NCBI RefSeq assembly: GCF_039543245.1
Contig: NZ_BAABJJ010000014.1
Span: 1-64,000 of the forward strand
Reading direction: 5' to 3'
DNA: 64,000 nt
Origin: Algibacter_G agarivorans
GTDB taxonomy: Bacteria > Bacteroidota > Bacteroidia > Flavobacteriales > Flavobacteriaceae
Part shown: piece after piece, positions 16,816 through 25,740 of the stretch
Layout of the letters: the number at the start of each line of letters is the position of its first letter
Numbering within the stretch: position 1 is the first letter of the stretch
Position numbers and translations under genes: made by a program
Notes under the pieces: generated by a model
The model's input: only the letters and a program-made list of their open reading frames with translations
Told to the model about the DNA's origin: nothing
Databases searched by the model: none

Positions 16816-18150
16816 TTAACGGTTTTGTGAAATTAGGTTATTATTCTGTTTTATTATATGTTCAGGTTGATTTTGATCCTCAAAAACATCATCCAAAAAA
16901 TGGATATTATCCAATTGGATTTTAATCGGTTTAATAAAGTCTAGATATTTTATTTTTAAAGAATCTGAAATGGGCTTAGCTTCTGGTAATTTTTGCTTGA
17001 ATGGATCCACCTGCTTTCCATTTTTCCAGAAACGATAGCACACATGAGGACCTCCTGTATTACCAGTCATACCTACCCAACCAATAACATCGCCTTGTTT
17101 TACAAACTGACCAACTTTGGCGTTTCGCTTTTTCATGTGGAGGTATTGGGTTTCGTAAGTAGCGTTATGGCGTATTTTAACATAATTACCATTTCCGCCT
17201 TTTCGTCTAGATTCAGTTACTGTTCCATTTGCTGTAGCCATAATTTCTGTGCCAATTCTTGCTGCAAAATCGGTACCTTTATGTGGGCGCACTTTAAAAC
17301 CGTAAACAGCAATACGTCGTTTTAAATTATACCGTGATGACACCCGGCTAAATTTTACAGGTGCTTTTAAAAAGGCACGACGTAAATTTTTAGCGTCTTC
17401 ACTAAAATAATCTATAATACCTTTTGTAGAGTCTGTGGTGAATTCAAAAGCATAAAAAGGCTCTTTGTTGTGCTCAAAATAAGCCGCTTTTATATTGTGC
17501 ACCCCAGTATAAATGGTATCATCAATATACTTATCGGTATAAATAACTTTAAATCGATCACCTTTTTGAAGACGTCTAAAATCTATAGTCCAAGCATAAA
17601 TATCATCGGCCATTTTATAGGCTAACCTCGGGCTTAAGCCTTGTTCTTCTAAAGTTTCAGAAATATTACTTGTAATAACGCCAGTGGCCGTCTTTTCAAT
17701 ATATGTAATGGGCTTTCTACTTGTATATGCATGAATGGAGTCATGAAAATTTATAACCACATACTCTTCCAAATTAGGTTGATATATAAAACATTTTGGA
17801 AGTTCTAAGGAATCTTTAGTACATAAGAGCGTATATGGTTTCCCTATTTGAAGGCGTCGTATATCAAATGTGTCTTTTGCTTTTTCAGCAATGTTGAAAA
17901 TTTGTGGATAGCCTACATGATTACGTTCTAGAATTTCACCAAAGCTATCTCCTTTTCTTATGGTATCTCTTTTTACAGTGTAGTTTTCTAAATTAAAACC
18001 GAATTCCAAAATCTCTTTTGGTTCCTCAACAACTACAGCCATTTCCTCAATTATGGGCTTAGGCTCGTCTTTGCAAGCCATAAAACATAGAGCTAGTATT
18101 AATACTATTATAGACCTATTCCCCAATCTTGTATTTCTTTCTCTGTCCAT
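16816..18150 (-). CDS. M23-family peptidoglycan peptidase, lipoprotein
   Basis: Cell-wall endopeptidase anchored as a lipoprotein. I start at the ATG at 18150 (MDRERNTRLGNR, then SIIVLILALCFMAC, a basic n-region, hydrophobic core and lipobox-like FMAC). This start overlaps the end of the tryptophan dioxygenase gene by 43 nt; the frame is open to 18204 but that extension has no signal-like sequence. A LysM/OapA-like segment (RKGDSFGEILERNHVGYPQI) precedes the M23 domain: HKGTDFAA supplies His/Asp ligands, YLHM the catalytic His, and PHVCYRF stands where GPHxH is normal, so Cys371 replaces the last His ligand. 444 residues. Confidence 0.85.
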   Translation of the reverse strand: MDRERNTRLGNRSIIVLILALCFMACKDEPKPIIEEMAVVVEEPKEILEFGFNLENYTVKRDTIRKGDSFGEILERNHVGYPQIFNIAEKAKDTFDIRRLQIGKPYTLLCTKDSLELPKCFIYQPNLEEYVVINFHDSIHAYTSRKPITYIEKTATGVITSNISETLEEQGLSPRLAYKMADDIYAWTIDFRRLQKGDRFKVIYTDKYIDDTIYTGVHNIKAAYFEHNKEPFYAFEFTTDSTKGIIDYFSEDAKNLRRAFLKAPVKFSRVSSRYNLKRRIAVYGFKVRPHKGTDFAARIGTEIMATANGTVTESRRKGGNGNYVKIRHNATYETQYLHMKKRNAKVGQFVKQGDVIGWVGMTGNTGGPHVCYRFWKNGKQVDPFKQKLPEAKPISDSLKIKYLDFIKPIKIQLDNIHFLDDVFEDQNQPEHIIKQNNNLISQNR

Positions 18151-19025
18151 AAATCTGGAAAAAATATTCTTTTTTGATATTTTGGATGCATGTATTTTAC
18201 CCATTCACTTCCTCCTGTTGCTTCGGCTGTTTTACCATTAATGTTCAAATAATGATTTGCCGTATTATAGTGTGCCATTACCCATTTTATGTTCACGGTG
18301 TAATCATAATGGCGCATAGCCTTAATCAAATCCTTATTGGCTTGAGATGCTTTGGGCAATGTTTTAAACTTTGCCCATAAATTATTAAATTGATAAAACT
18401 TGGTAAATCTAATGAATTCGTCCTTATACCGTGCTTCAAAAGCAGATAATGTATGGGTTTTTTTTCCTGTTTTATAATCTTTTCCAGCGGCTTGCCAATA
18501 TAGGTGTTCAAAAGCGTTTTCATAGGACGAATTTCTGTCGATGGTATCTCTAAAACGTTTATCAATAAGATTGATAAGCTCTGTTGAAGCAAACTCAATT
18601 TTTCTGTATTGCGCACTTTGAAAACCACTAGCTGGAGTTAACGTGGTTCTAAATTTATTGTACTGATCCACATCCATACCATCTTTCATAATACTAAACG
18701 AAGAGGTAAGCACATCAAAATAACGGCTAATGCGCATTATTTTACTTGTAAATGTTTCGGTATCAATTTCGTTATTTTTTGCTATTTGGTCCATCTCGGA
18801 AAGCACCATTTTAAATAGCAACTCATTGACCTGATGGTACATAATAAATACCATTTCATCTGGGAATACGGTACGTTGTACTTGAAGATTTAATAAAGCA
18901 TCGGTTTGAATATAATCCCAATAATTAATAGGTTTACTATGTAGCAAGCCCTCTAAATGCACATCAACATCTTGATCGATGGCTTCGTATTTTTCTTGGA
19001 GTTGGTTGAATATCTTAGGATTCAA
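18108..19025 (-). CDS. kynA: Tryptophan 2,3-dioxygenase family protein
   Basis: Haem enzyme opening the indole ring of tryptophan to N-formylkynurenine, the first step of kynurenine catabolism. Family marks: INYWDYIQTDALLNLQ, MYHQVNELLFKM (distal-pocket His and substrate contacts, around residue 70), ASGFQSAQYRKIE and GGSEWVKYM (about 285, C-terminal substrate loop). The only sensible start is TTG at 19025, since a TAA lies 12 nt upstream and the next Met is residue 58. That TTG overlaps the TGA of the DUF3108 gene as TTGA, implying coupled translation. 305 residues. No kynureninase or formamidase is in the window. Confidence 0.92.
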   Translation of the reverse strand: MNPKIFNQLQEKYEAIDQDVDVHLEGLLHSKPINYWDYIQTDALLNLQVQRTVFPDEMVFIMYHQVNELLFKMVLSEMDQIAKNNEIDTETFTSKIMRISRYFDVLTSSFSIMKDGMDVDQYNKFRTTLTPASGFQSAQYRKIEFASTELINLIDKRFRDTIDRNSSYENAFEHLYWQAAGKDYKTGKKTHTLSAFEARYKDEFIRFTKFYQFNNLWAKFKTLPKASQANKDLIKAMRHYDYTVNIKWVMAHYNTANHYLNINGKTAEATGGSEWVKYMHPKYQKRIFFPDLWTEKEIQDWGIGL

Positions 19026-19813
19026 AATTTCTTTTTATTGACAACGATTTTGAAAGGGTGTTTTAATCCTCTAAATGCTTCTAAGTCTGCTCTAAGCGAA
19101 CCTACAGCTAAATCTGCTTTAATTCGTAAAGGTACTTTATTTTTGTCTTTTGACACCCAAAGCGTTAAACTTTCTTCTTCCTTAAAAACACGTCCGGCCA
19201 TAACATATGGTCTGAATTTTAAAGTCTTAACGTCACCAAAATTAGTCTCAATAGTTTCTTCACCTAAATACTGTAATTTAAATCCGTAATTTTCTTCATC
19301 AAAGAACATATCAACCTTCACTTCATCGCCAACTTTTAAACTATCCGTATTCAAATTATTCCGCAAATAATAAAATGTAGATACCATATCCTGAATATTA
19401 GGCTTGGTATCTATAACCTTTTTAGTTTTATGTTTTTTGTTGTGTACGTGCGCTTTATTGTTTATTTGATCAAAATCTATTTCTAAATCTTTGGTATGCC
19501 CACCTTCATCTATATTTCTCACAAATTTATAAGGCATAATGGTATTTTTGTCAAAATAGCTTTCATACCTATCCTTTACCTTAAAAAACCACTTTATCAT
19601 CCCTGTTGTCCAACCTTTACCAACTACATGATACACCTCTTTACTGTTTAAACTGGCATCTTTTACAGTAAGTGTAGCATTTCCAGCTTTAAGCCAATTG
19701 CTATAACTCATTTTAAATTTAAACCATTCACCATCTCCGAAAGCAGATTCTTGCTGGGCAAAAGCCGTTTGCATGGTTATTATTGCAGTTAATATAAGTA
19801 GTGTTTTTTTCAT
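19022..19813 (-). CDS. DUF3108 domain-containing periplasmic protein
   Basis: Exported protein with a signal peptide (MKKTLLILTAIITMQTAFAQQ) followed by a DUF3108 domain over most of the 263 residues (GDGEWFKFKMSYSNWLKAG, YHVVGKGWTTG, LTLWVSKDKNKVPLRIKADL). The family is predicted to be a periplasmic beta-rich binding protein without an established role. It starts the operon with tryptophan dioxygenase, M23 peptidase and pgi, overlapping the dioxygenase start by 4 nt. Confidence 0.85.
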   Translation of the reverse strand: MKKTLLILTAIITMQTAFAQQESAFGDGEWFKFKMSYSNWLKAGNATLTVKDASLNSKEVYHVVGKGWTTGMIKWFFKVKDRYESYFDKNTIMPYKFVRNIDEGGHTKDLEIDFDQINNKAHVHNKKHKTKKVIDTKPNIQDMVSTFYYLRNNLNTDSLKVGDEVKVDMFFDEENYGFKLQYLGEETIETNFGDVKTLKFRPYVMAGRVFKEEESLTLWVSKDKNKVPLRIKADLAVGSLRADLEAFRGLKHPFKIVVNKKKF

Positions 19814-20148
19814 CCTTTATTCGGGTCATAGACAACGTAACTTCCTAAGGGTACATTTTATTGTTATGAGTAAGAAATTACAATTACTGTTCCAAAAATA
19901 AAAATTTTATTGTATTAGCTACAGTTTAGTTCGTTATTGTTCTGCTAGTTTTATAAAATTAACCGTTTATCTTGAATAATTATGGCGCTACGACTCCCAA
20001 TAGCTATGGGATTGTTCAGTATCTCATCAAGTTTTTTTTACATATCTTAAATAAGTTTCAAACCAAATTTATAGTTAAGCACACAAAGGGCGCCACTACA
20101 ATCTCTAACGCAATACAGAACCCCATTCATAATTATCTTACCAAAAGA

Positions 20149-20298
20149 TTACACAGAGACACACCGAGAACCACAGTGTCTCACAGAGAAATCCCAACAC
20201 AATAATATACATTAAGATTTTGATTAAAACCGAGAATTTTACAAACAGCACAAACCGCTCTGTGAATCTCCGTGAAAACTTAGCGAACCTCTGTGTAA
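20149..20298. repeat. Inverted CACAGAG/CTCTGTG element
   Basis: TTACACAGAG at 20149-20158 is matched by CTCTGTGTAA at 20289-20298, with further CACAGAG (20182) and CTCTGTG (20257-20263) motifs inside. The outer 10-nt arms are perfect complements. Similar loosely repeated sequence of this flavour is seen in other Bacteroidota intergenic regions, as I recall. Confidence 0.6.
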
Positions 20299-20514
20299 TA
20301 AACTTATAACGTTTTCTAATCCTATACAAAAAAGGCCATTCAAGATTTAAAACACTAGAGTTCGGAAGTTACAAACCTTTCTGGTATTTATATTTTTCAA
20401 CCCTCCTAATTTCGATAAAATCGAAATTGTTCTCCCTTTAAAACAAAGGGAGGAACAAGTTTAAATTAATTAGAAGCAGAAGATACTCATCAGCATAAAT
20501 GCTAACGCAAGAAG

Positions 20515-20547
20515 AGACCCTTAAGGTTTTTGAAACCTGAAGGGTCT
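20515..20547. repeat. 33-nt palindromic repeat, family AGACCT...AGGTCT
   Basis: AGACCCTTAAGGTTT arm with complementary AAACCTGAAGGGTCT, one mismatch, the same length as the copy at 14338-14370. A half copy (CAAGGTTTTATAAACCTT) follows at about 20577-20594, close to the hppD stop. Confidence 0.75.
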
Positions 20548-20608
20548 AAGTCTAAAAACATATATTTGAAAATCTACAAGGTTTTATAAACCTTAAAGGA
20601 AATACAAA

Positions 20609-21769
20609 CTAAAGCGTCCCTCTATTAGCTTGTTCGCGTTCAATGGATTCAAAAAGTGCTTTAAAGTTTCCTGCTCCAAAACCCCTTGCACCCATGCGTT
20701 GGATAATTTCGAAAAATAGAGTTGGTCTGTCCTCAACAGGTTTAGTAAAAATTTGAAGCAGATAGCCTTCTTCATCCGCATCAATCATAATGCCTAAACT
20801 TTTTAAAGCTTCAATATTTTCCTGAAGTTTATGACTATGTTCTTCTAAACGCCCTGGAACGGCTCTGTAATATTCCTCAGGTGGTGTTGATAAAAACTCA
20901 ACCCCTCTTGATTTTAGTTGGCTTACTGCATTTATAATATCATCTGTAGCAACCGCAATATGTTGTACACCTGCGCCTTCGTAAAAATCCAGATATTCTT
21001 CTATTTGCGATTTTTTCTTACCCTTGGCAGGTTCGTTAATTGGGAATTTAATACGTCCGTTGCCATTACTCATTACTTTACTCATAAGGGCTGAATATTC
21101 CGTATGGATTTGTTTATCATCAAAAGACAAGAAGTTTTCAAAACCCATAACATCTTCATACCATTTCACCCAAGTATTCATTTGCCCCCAACCAACATTG
21201 CCAACCATGTGGTCTATATATTTTAAACCTACTGGCTCTGGGTTATAATCTGATTCCCATGTTCTATATCCTGGCAAAAAAGCGCCTTTATAGTTTTTAC
21301 GCTCTACAAACACATGCACCGTTTCGCCGTAGGTATAAATCCCCGCGCGAACCACTTCGCCATATTCATCTTTTTCTACAATGGGTTCCATGTATGACTT
21401 GGCCCCTCTGCTTATGGTTTCTTGGTATGCTTTTCTAGCATCTTCGACCCAAAGCGCTATGACTTTTACACCATCACCATGTTTTACAATATGCTCGTTT
21501 ATTGGTGATTTACTGGTTAATGGGGTGGTTAAAACCAAACGTATTTTATCTTGTTTTAATACATAGCTTACTGAATCTTTTGACCCCGTTTCCAAACCTT
21601 TATAAGCTAGGGATTGAAACCCAAATGCTGTTTTATAAAAATGTGCGGATTGTTTTGCATTACCTACATAGAATTCTACATAGTCTGTTCCTAAAAGTGG
21701 CAAAAAATCTTGTGCGCCTTCAAATATTTTTTCTAAACCGTAGTTTACTGATTTTATGTCTTTACTCAT
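20609..21769 (-). CDS. hppD: 4-hydroxyphenylpyruvate dioxygenase
   Basis: Non-haem iron dioxygenase that makes homogentisate from 4-hydroxyphenylpyruvate in tyrosine/phenylalanine degradation. It has two vicinal-oxygen-chelate halves: TDYVEFYVGNAKQSAHFY near residue 30 and the catalytic half with YIDHMVGNVGWGQM (first His ligand near 185), VQHIAVATDDI (second His near 265) and RPTLFFEIIQRMGARGFGAGNF (Glu ligand near 350). Length 386 is typical. The next enzyme, homogentisate dioxygenase, lies upstream on the same strand across a repeat-bearing 238-nt gap. The last enzymes of the pathway are not in this window. Confidence 0.97.
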   Translation of the reverse strand: MSKDIKSVNYGLEKIFEGAQDFLPLLGTDYVEFYVGNAKQSAHFYKTAFGFQSLAYKGLETGSKDSVSYVLKQDKIRLVLTTPLTSKSPINEHIVKHGDGVKVIALWVEDARKAYQETISRGAKSYMEPIVEKDEYGEVVRAGIYTYGETVHVFVERKNYKGAFLPGYRTWESDYNPEPVGLKYIDHMVGNVGWGQMNTWVKWYEDVMGFENFLSFDDKQIHTEYSALMSKVMSNGNGRIKFPINEPAKGKKKSQIEEYLDFYEGAGVQHIAVATDDIINAVSQLKSRGVEFLSTPPEEYYRAVPGRLEEHSHKLQENIEALKSLGIMIDADEEGYLLQIFTKPVEDRPTLFFEIIQRMGARGFGAGNFKALFESIEREQANRGTL

Positions 21770-22007
21770 GATAAAAAACCCCTCTTAATCTCCCCAAGAG
21801 GGAGAAACTCAACTCGGGTAATTGAGTATTTTGTTTTGATAAAGCTATTAGTTTGCTGATATGTTTAGCCCTGATTGAAGTGGCATCCTTTTTTGATTTT
21901 TCTTCAAAAAAGATACAACGGAAAGCAGGAAATAGCTTCTAATTATTATTTTAATGAACGTTTTAAAAAGTCCCCTTTGGCGTACCGATAGCTATCGGGA
22001 TAGGGAT
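21770..22007. repeat. Intergenic spacer with small palindromes between hmgA and hppD
   Basis: It contains a CCCCTCTTAATCTCCCCAAGAGGG-type hairpin region (starting 21781), a TTTTTTGAA... inverted stretch (about 21890-21912) and the palindrome CCGATAGCTATCGG at 21985-21998. No gene is visible. Confidence 0.6.
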
Positions 22008-23162
22008 TTACAACCAAGATTTATAATAATCTTCATCAGCTATTTTCACGGCTTCTTCGGTAACCATTAAAGGTTTAAACGTATCAACCATAACTGCTAA
22101 TTCATCGGTTTTTGTTTTTCCAATACTTCGTTCTGCCGCTCCTGGATGCGGACCGTGTGGAATACCCGCTGGGTGCAGCGATATATGACCTGCATCAACA
22201 TCATTTCTACTCATAAAATCGCCATCTACATAATACAGCACCTCATCGCTATCTATGTTGCTGTGATTGTAAGGTGCCGGAATAGACTGCGGATGATAAT
22301 CATAAAGTCTAGGCACAAAACTGCACACCACAAACGCATCGGTTTCAAAAGTTTGATGTACTGGTGGCGGTTGATGAATACGCCCTGTTATAGGCTCAAA
22401 ATCGTGTATTGAAAACGCATACGGATAGTTATAACCATCGTAACCCACCACATCGAAAGGATGGGACGCGTAAACCATTTCTATAATATCATCTTGCTTT
22501 TTCACTTTAATTAAAAAGTCTCCTGACTCATTATAGGTTTCTAACTCTTGAGGTTGACGAATATCGCGCTCGCAAAATGGCGCATGTTCTAACAATTGTC
22601 CAAACCAGTTTCTATAACGTTTAGGTGTATAAATAGGTCTGCGAGATTCTACAATAAAAAGCCTGTTGTCTTCGGTGTCAAAATCTATTTTGTAAATAAT
22701 CCCTCGTGGCACTAATAAATAATCGCCGTATTTAAAATCTAGATTCCCTAAATGTGTTCTTAATTTTCCTTTGCCTTTATGGATGAAAATAAGTTCATCA
22801 GCATCCGTGTTTTTATAAAAATAATCTTGTGTGGATTGTTTTGGTGCGGCCAAAATTATAGCACAATCACTATTAATTAATACCGTTTTTCGACTTTCTA
22901 AAAAATCGTTTTCTGGTTTTACTTGAAATCCTTTTAAACGATACGATTTTATATTGTTTGCTAACGCAATTTTTGGCGCTACACTATATTGTTTTTTTAT
23001 TTCCTTTACCTGTGTAGGACGCTGCTCGTGGTAACTGTTTGTGGACATGCCATCAAACCCTATAGTGCCAAATAATTGCTCGTAATACAAGCTACCATCT
23101 GGCTTTCTAAATTGGATATGTCGCTTATGCGGAATGTTTCCTAATTTATGGTAAAAAGGCAT
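22008..23162 (-). CDS. hmgA: Homogentisate 1,2-dioxygenase
   Basis: Iron-dependent ring-cleaving enzyme converting homogentisate to maleylacetoacetate. Two cupin-like halves are visible: DELIFIHKGKGKLRTHLG with YGDYLLVPRGIIY (about residues 125-160), and DEVLYYVDGDFMSRNDVDAGHISLHPAGIPHGPHPGAAE (about 300-345), which carries the Glu/His ligand set. At 384 residues it is shorter than the roughly 430-residue proteobacterial enzyme, which is usual for this phylum. It starts at ATG 23162 (MPFYHKLGNIPHKRHIQF). It likely shares a transcript with hppD. Confidence 0.95.
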   Translation of the reverse strand: MPFYHKLGNIPHKRHIQFRKPDGSLYYEQLFGTIGFDGMSTNSYHEQRPTQVKEIKKQYSVAPKIALANNIKSYRLKGFQVKPENDFLESRKTVLINSDCAIILAAPKQSTQDYFYKNTDADELIFIHKGKGKLRTHLGNLDFKYGDYLLVPRGIIYKIDFDTEDNRLFIVESRRPIYTPKRYRNWFGQLLEHAPFCERDIRQPQELETYNESGDFLIKVKKQDDIIEMVYASHPFDVVGYDGYNYPYAFSIHDFEPITGRIHQPPPVHQTFETDAFVVCSFVPRLYDYHPQSIPAPYNHSNIDSDEVLYYVDGDFMSRNDVDAGHISLHPAGIPHGPHPGAAERSIGKTKTDELAVMVDTFKPLMVTEEAVKIADEDYYKSWL

Positions 23163-23352
23163 ATTTTTAAATTTAAAAATTGAATAATAATAGAGGCCTT
23201 AAGCTAAACTTAAGACGCTAAACAACTAGTATTTATAAAGATACAAAAATATGCTCATTCAGGATTCCTCTTGATGAGATAGTGTAGAAATGATAATAAG
23301 TCTTTCCAGAAGAGTTTCATATTAACACAAATATCGTATTTTTAAGTGAGAT

Positions 23353-23385
23353 GCTGAAATAATCCCGAAAGCTTTCGGGACAGCA
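23353..23385. repeat. Composite palindrome upstream of hmgA
   Basis: Outer arms ATGCTG/CAGCAT enclose the palindrome CCCGAAAGCTTTCGGG at 23364-23379. It combines the CCCGAtAGCTaTCGGG family with an ATGCTGAA...CAGCAT family also hinted at near 39905, 43923 and 45580. Confidence 0.75.
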
Positions 23386-23386
23386 T

Positions 23387-23417
23387 GACAAAATAATTGT
23401 TTTATAATTATTTTGTC
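23387..23417. repeat. AT-rich inverted repeat overlapping the patatin gene stop
   Basis: GACAAAATAATT (23387-23398) and AATTATTTTGTC (23406-23417) are perfect complements around a 7-nt loop. The right arm overlaps the stop codon of the patatin-like gene, so it may be part of its 3' end signal. Confidence 0.7.
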
Positions 23418-25653
23418 AAAACCAGAATCCTATATTAAAAAACCAAGTGCTTGCTTTTTGTTCTGGCGAGTAACTATATTTTGCTTGAATTGGCCCTAAA
23501 AATGTATCAATAGCGTAACCTAAAGCATAGCCTCTATAGTCTGGAAGCGTAAACCACTCGCCAGAATCAAAAATATTATTATCAATATTGGCCCAATTAC
23601 CCTCTAAAGTAATGTGATGTTTTTTTAAAACCTCATAATCCGCAATAACAGATGCTTTTACGTAACTATTTCCTGTAAGTGAAATAAAATCGTAACCCAG
23701 GAAAGGAATAAAATTATTAATCAAATCATTGCCATAGCCTCCCAACGCAAAGTCTAATGTCCTAGTAGATTTATCCCCTAACTTAAACCCGCCATGAGTT
23801 TGTAAATTAAATGCTAATTTATCTGAAACACTAAAGGCATAGCCCATATCTGCCTTTGCTATCGAAAAATCTTTAAAATCTTCAACAAAACCCGAGGCAT
23901 AAAGATACATGTTTAAATCCCCATTAAAATACACACCTCGTTTTGGGAAGTATTTATTATCATAAGTATCAAATTTTAAATTCCCGAAAAGGCTTAAATA
24001 ATCAGTCTTTTCAAATAGAAAATCGTCATTTGTATTATTACCAGAAATAGTTTCTGAATGAATTTCTAAGCGCTTGTGCTCTGCACCAATACTTAAAGCA
24101 AAATCTCTTCTAAATAAGGTTTGCACATAAAATTGATTGGTTTGATCTTCAAGCTTTACATCAATCTTATTCAACCCAGTATTTATTATTTGATTGTCAT
24201 CCAGTAATAATTGCGCACTTATATTTTTATCAAATTGATTATATCTAGACCTTAAACCTATGCTCCAATAAAAACCCTTATCAATTAAATACTCGAAATT
24301 ATACCTCACATTATCACCGAGAATGATATCTAATGAAGCCACATCATTATTAAAAAGCAAACGTTTTTTTGTTAGGTTTATAAGTGCCGCACTCTTATAT
24401 AAATCGTCATAATGCATCCCTAGTTTTAAAAATGTATTTACCTTAGATTCATTTACACTTGCAATTAGATTATAGCCTTCTTTATTTTTTATGTTTTTTA
24501 ATTCATATTCAAAAGAATCAAAATTATTTGTAGCAACTAAATTGTTAATGCCTTTGCTAAAGGCTTTGTAACTGATTTTTTTATCTTTTTTAAGCTTCAG
24601 TTTTCCTAAAATATAGGCTCTTGTATAGTTTTCATTGCCTTTTACAAAAACACTGTTTATTTTTAAACTATCTATGTTTTTGGGTTTTAATTTCTTCTGG
24701 CTAAGAGGCTTTTCAAATGTCAATTCTCTAAGGGCATTTAGTTTAGACAATGCCGCGTATTTACCTGCATCAATAATATCATAACCTTCATCAAATGAAA
24801 CCACATTAAAACCCTTAATATTTGGTTTTATATAAATATCTGTTTTATTAACCTTTAACTTCATGTCGTTAATGGTTCTAAAATTATTTATTTGAATCAA
24901 CACATCTGGAGCTGATGTTAACTCATCACGATTAGCTAATTCATCTTGCACATCAACACCAATGATAATATCCATGCCTTTTGCCCGAAGTTCATCAATT
25001 GGGTAATTATTTACCACGCCACCATCAATTAAAATCTCGTTATTAATACGCACAGGTTGAAATAAAGATGGCAACGCACCACTTGCCTTGATAGACTGTG
25101 TTAAATTTCCTTTACTCAAAATAACCTGCTTGCCGTTTTCAACATTTGTAGCAATACAAAAAAACGGAATGGGCAACTTACTAAAATCGTTAACTTCATT
25201 GACGTGCAACAATAATTTCAATAACAAACTATAAGTATTTTGACCTCTAGACAATGCTGACGGCAATTTTATTTTAAAATTATTAAACGGTAATTTTACA
25301 GCATACTTTTCCATATTATCCCGCTCATTAAATGCCGTAGAAGACCTTGGCAAAGCATCATTAATAAGATTATCAAAATCTATTTCTTGGAATAAAGAAT
25401 CCAGTTGTTTACCCGAATAACCCGAAGCATACAACGCACCGATTATAGAACCCATGCTGGTTCCTGCAATATAATCTACTTTAACACCTAAACTATCTAT
25501 TACTTTCAAAACACCAATATGAGCCAATCCTTTTGCCCCACCACCACTTAACACCAAACCTATTTTTGGGGTGTTTTCTTGTGTTTCGTTTTGCGCTTTC
25601 GCGGAAAGTGAAACGATTAAGAATAGGGTTAATATGATGGGTTTTATGTTCAA
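23416..25653 (-). CDS. Patatin-like phospholipase with outer-membrane barrel
   Basis: 745-residue PlpD/RssA-type protein, a secreted lipase fused to its own barrel. The signal peptide is followed by the patatin domain: oxyanion loop SGGGAKGLAHIG (about residues 34-45), nucleophile GTSMGSI (Ser near 66) and catalytic Asp in DGGVVNNYP (about 210). A POTRA-like region (LKINSVFVKGNENYTRAYIL) follows around 325, then a BamA-family beta-barrel ending with terminal Phe (NIGFWF). Such proteins present or release a phospholipase on the surface. It stands as a single gene; the 3' end meets an inverted repeat. Confidence 0.93.
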   Translation of the reverse strand: MNIKPIILTLFLIVSLSAKAQNETQENTPKIGLVLSGGGAKGLAHIGVLKVIDSLGVKVDYIAGTSMGSIIGALYASGYSGKQLDSLFQEIDFDNLINDALPRSSTAFNERDNMEKYAVKLPFNNFKIKLPSALSRGQNTYSLLLKLLLHVNEVNDFSKLPIPFFCIATNVENGKQVILSKGNLTQSIKASGALPSLFQPVRINNEILIDGGVVNNYPIDELRAKGMDIIIGVDVQDELANRDELTSAPDVLIQINNFRTINDMKLKVNKTDIYIKPNIKGFNVVSFDEGYDIIDAGKYAALSKLNALRELTFEKPLSQKKLKPKNIDSLKINSVFVKGNENYTRAYILGKLKLKKDKKISYKAFSKGINNLVATNNFDSFEYELKNIKNKEGYNLIASVNESKVNTFLKLGMHYDDLYKSAALINLTKKRLLFNNDVASLDIILGDNVRYNFEYLIDKGFYWSIGLRSRYNQFDKNISAQLLLDDNQIINTGLNKIDVKLEDQTNQFYVQTLFRRDFALSIGAEHKRLEIHSETISGNNTNDDFLFEKTDYLSLFGNLKFDTYDNKYFPKRGVYFNGDLNMYLYASGFVEDFKDFSIAKADMGYAFSVSDKLAFNLQTHGGFKLGDKSTRTLDFALGGYGNDLINNFIPFLGYDFISLTGNSYVKASVIADYEVLKKHHITLEGNWANIDNNIFDSGEWFTLPDYRGYALGYAIDTFLGPIQAKYSYSPEQKASTWFFNIGFWF

Positions 25654-25706
25654 ATTTTGGTTTTGTAATTATATGTTTTTAAATATGGAATATGCATTTT
25701 TGTTTA

Positions 25707-25738
25707 AACCCTACACGGTTTTTAAAACCTCGCAGGCT
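25707..25738. repeat. Degenerate copy of the 33-nt palindrome family
   Basis: Core CGGTTTTTAAAACCTCG with flanking CCTAC/GCAGG arms, between uvrC and the patatin gene. The central AGGTTTT/AAAACCT motif is shared with the copies at 14338, 20515 and 29964, but the arms are less well matched. Confidence 0.5.
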
Positions 25739-25740
25739 GT

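Larger units (their letters stand above)
19814..20608. other. Gene-free repeat island (795 nt)
   Basis: I find no credible gene here on either strand. The stretch holds a CCCAATAGCTATGGG palindrome (19996-20010), a GGGCGCC...AATCTCTAACGC segment (20089-20113) that looks like a deleted copy of the element at 43311, an inverted CACAGAG element (20149-20298), a CCCTCC/GGGAGG hairpin region (20402-20455), a 33-nt palindrome (20515-20547) and a partial copy just after it (about 20577-20598). It looks like an accumulation site for small repeats. Confidence 0.7.

Noticed and set aside
19972..20329. Small ORFs in the repeat island on both strands
   Set aside because: They are made of the inverted CACAGAG element and palindromes; no coherent protein pattern.
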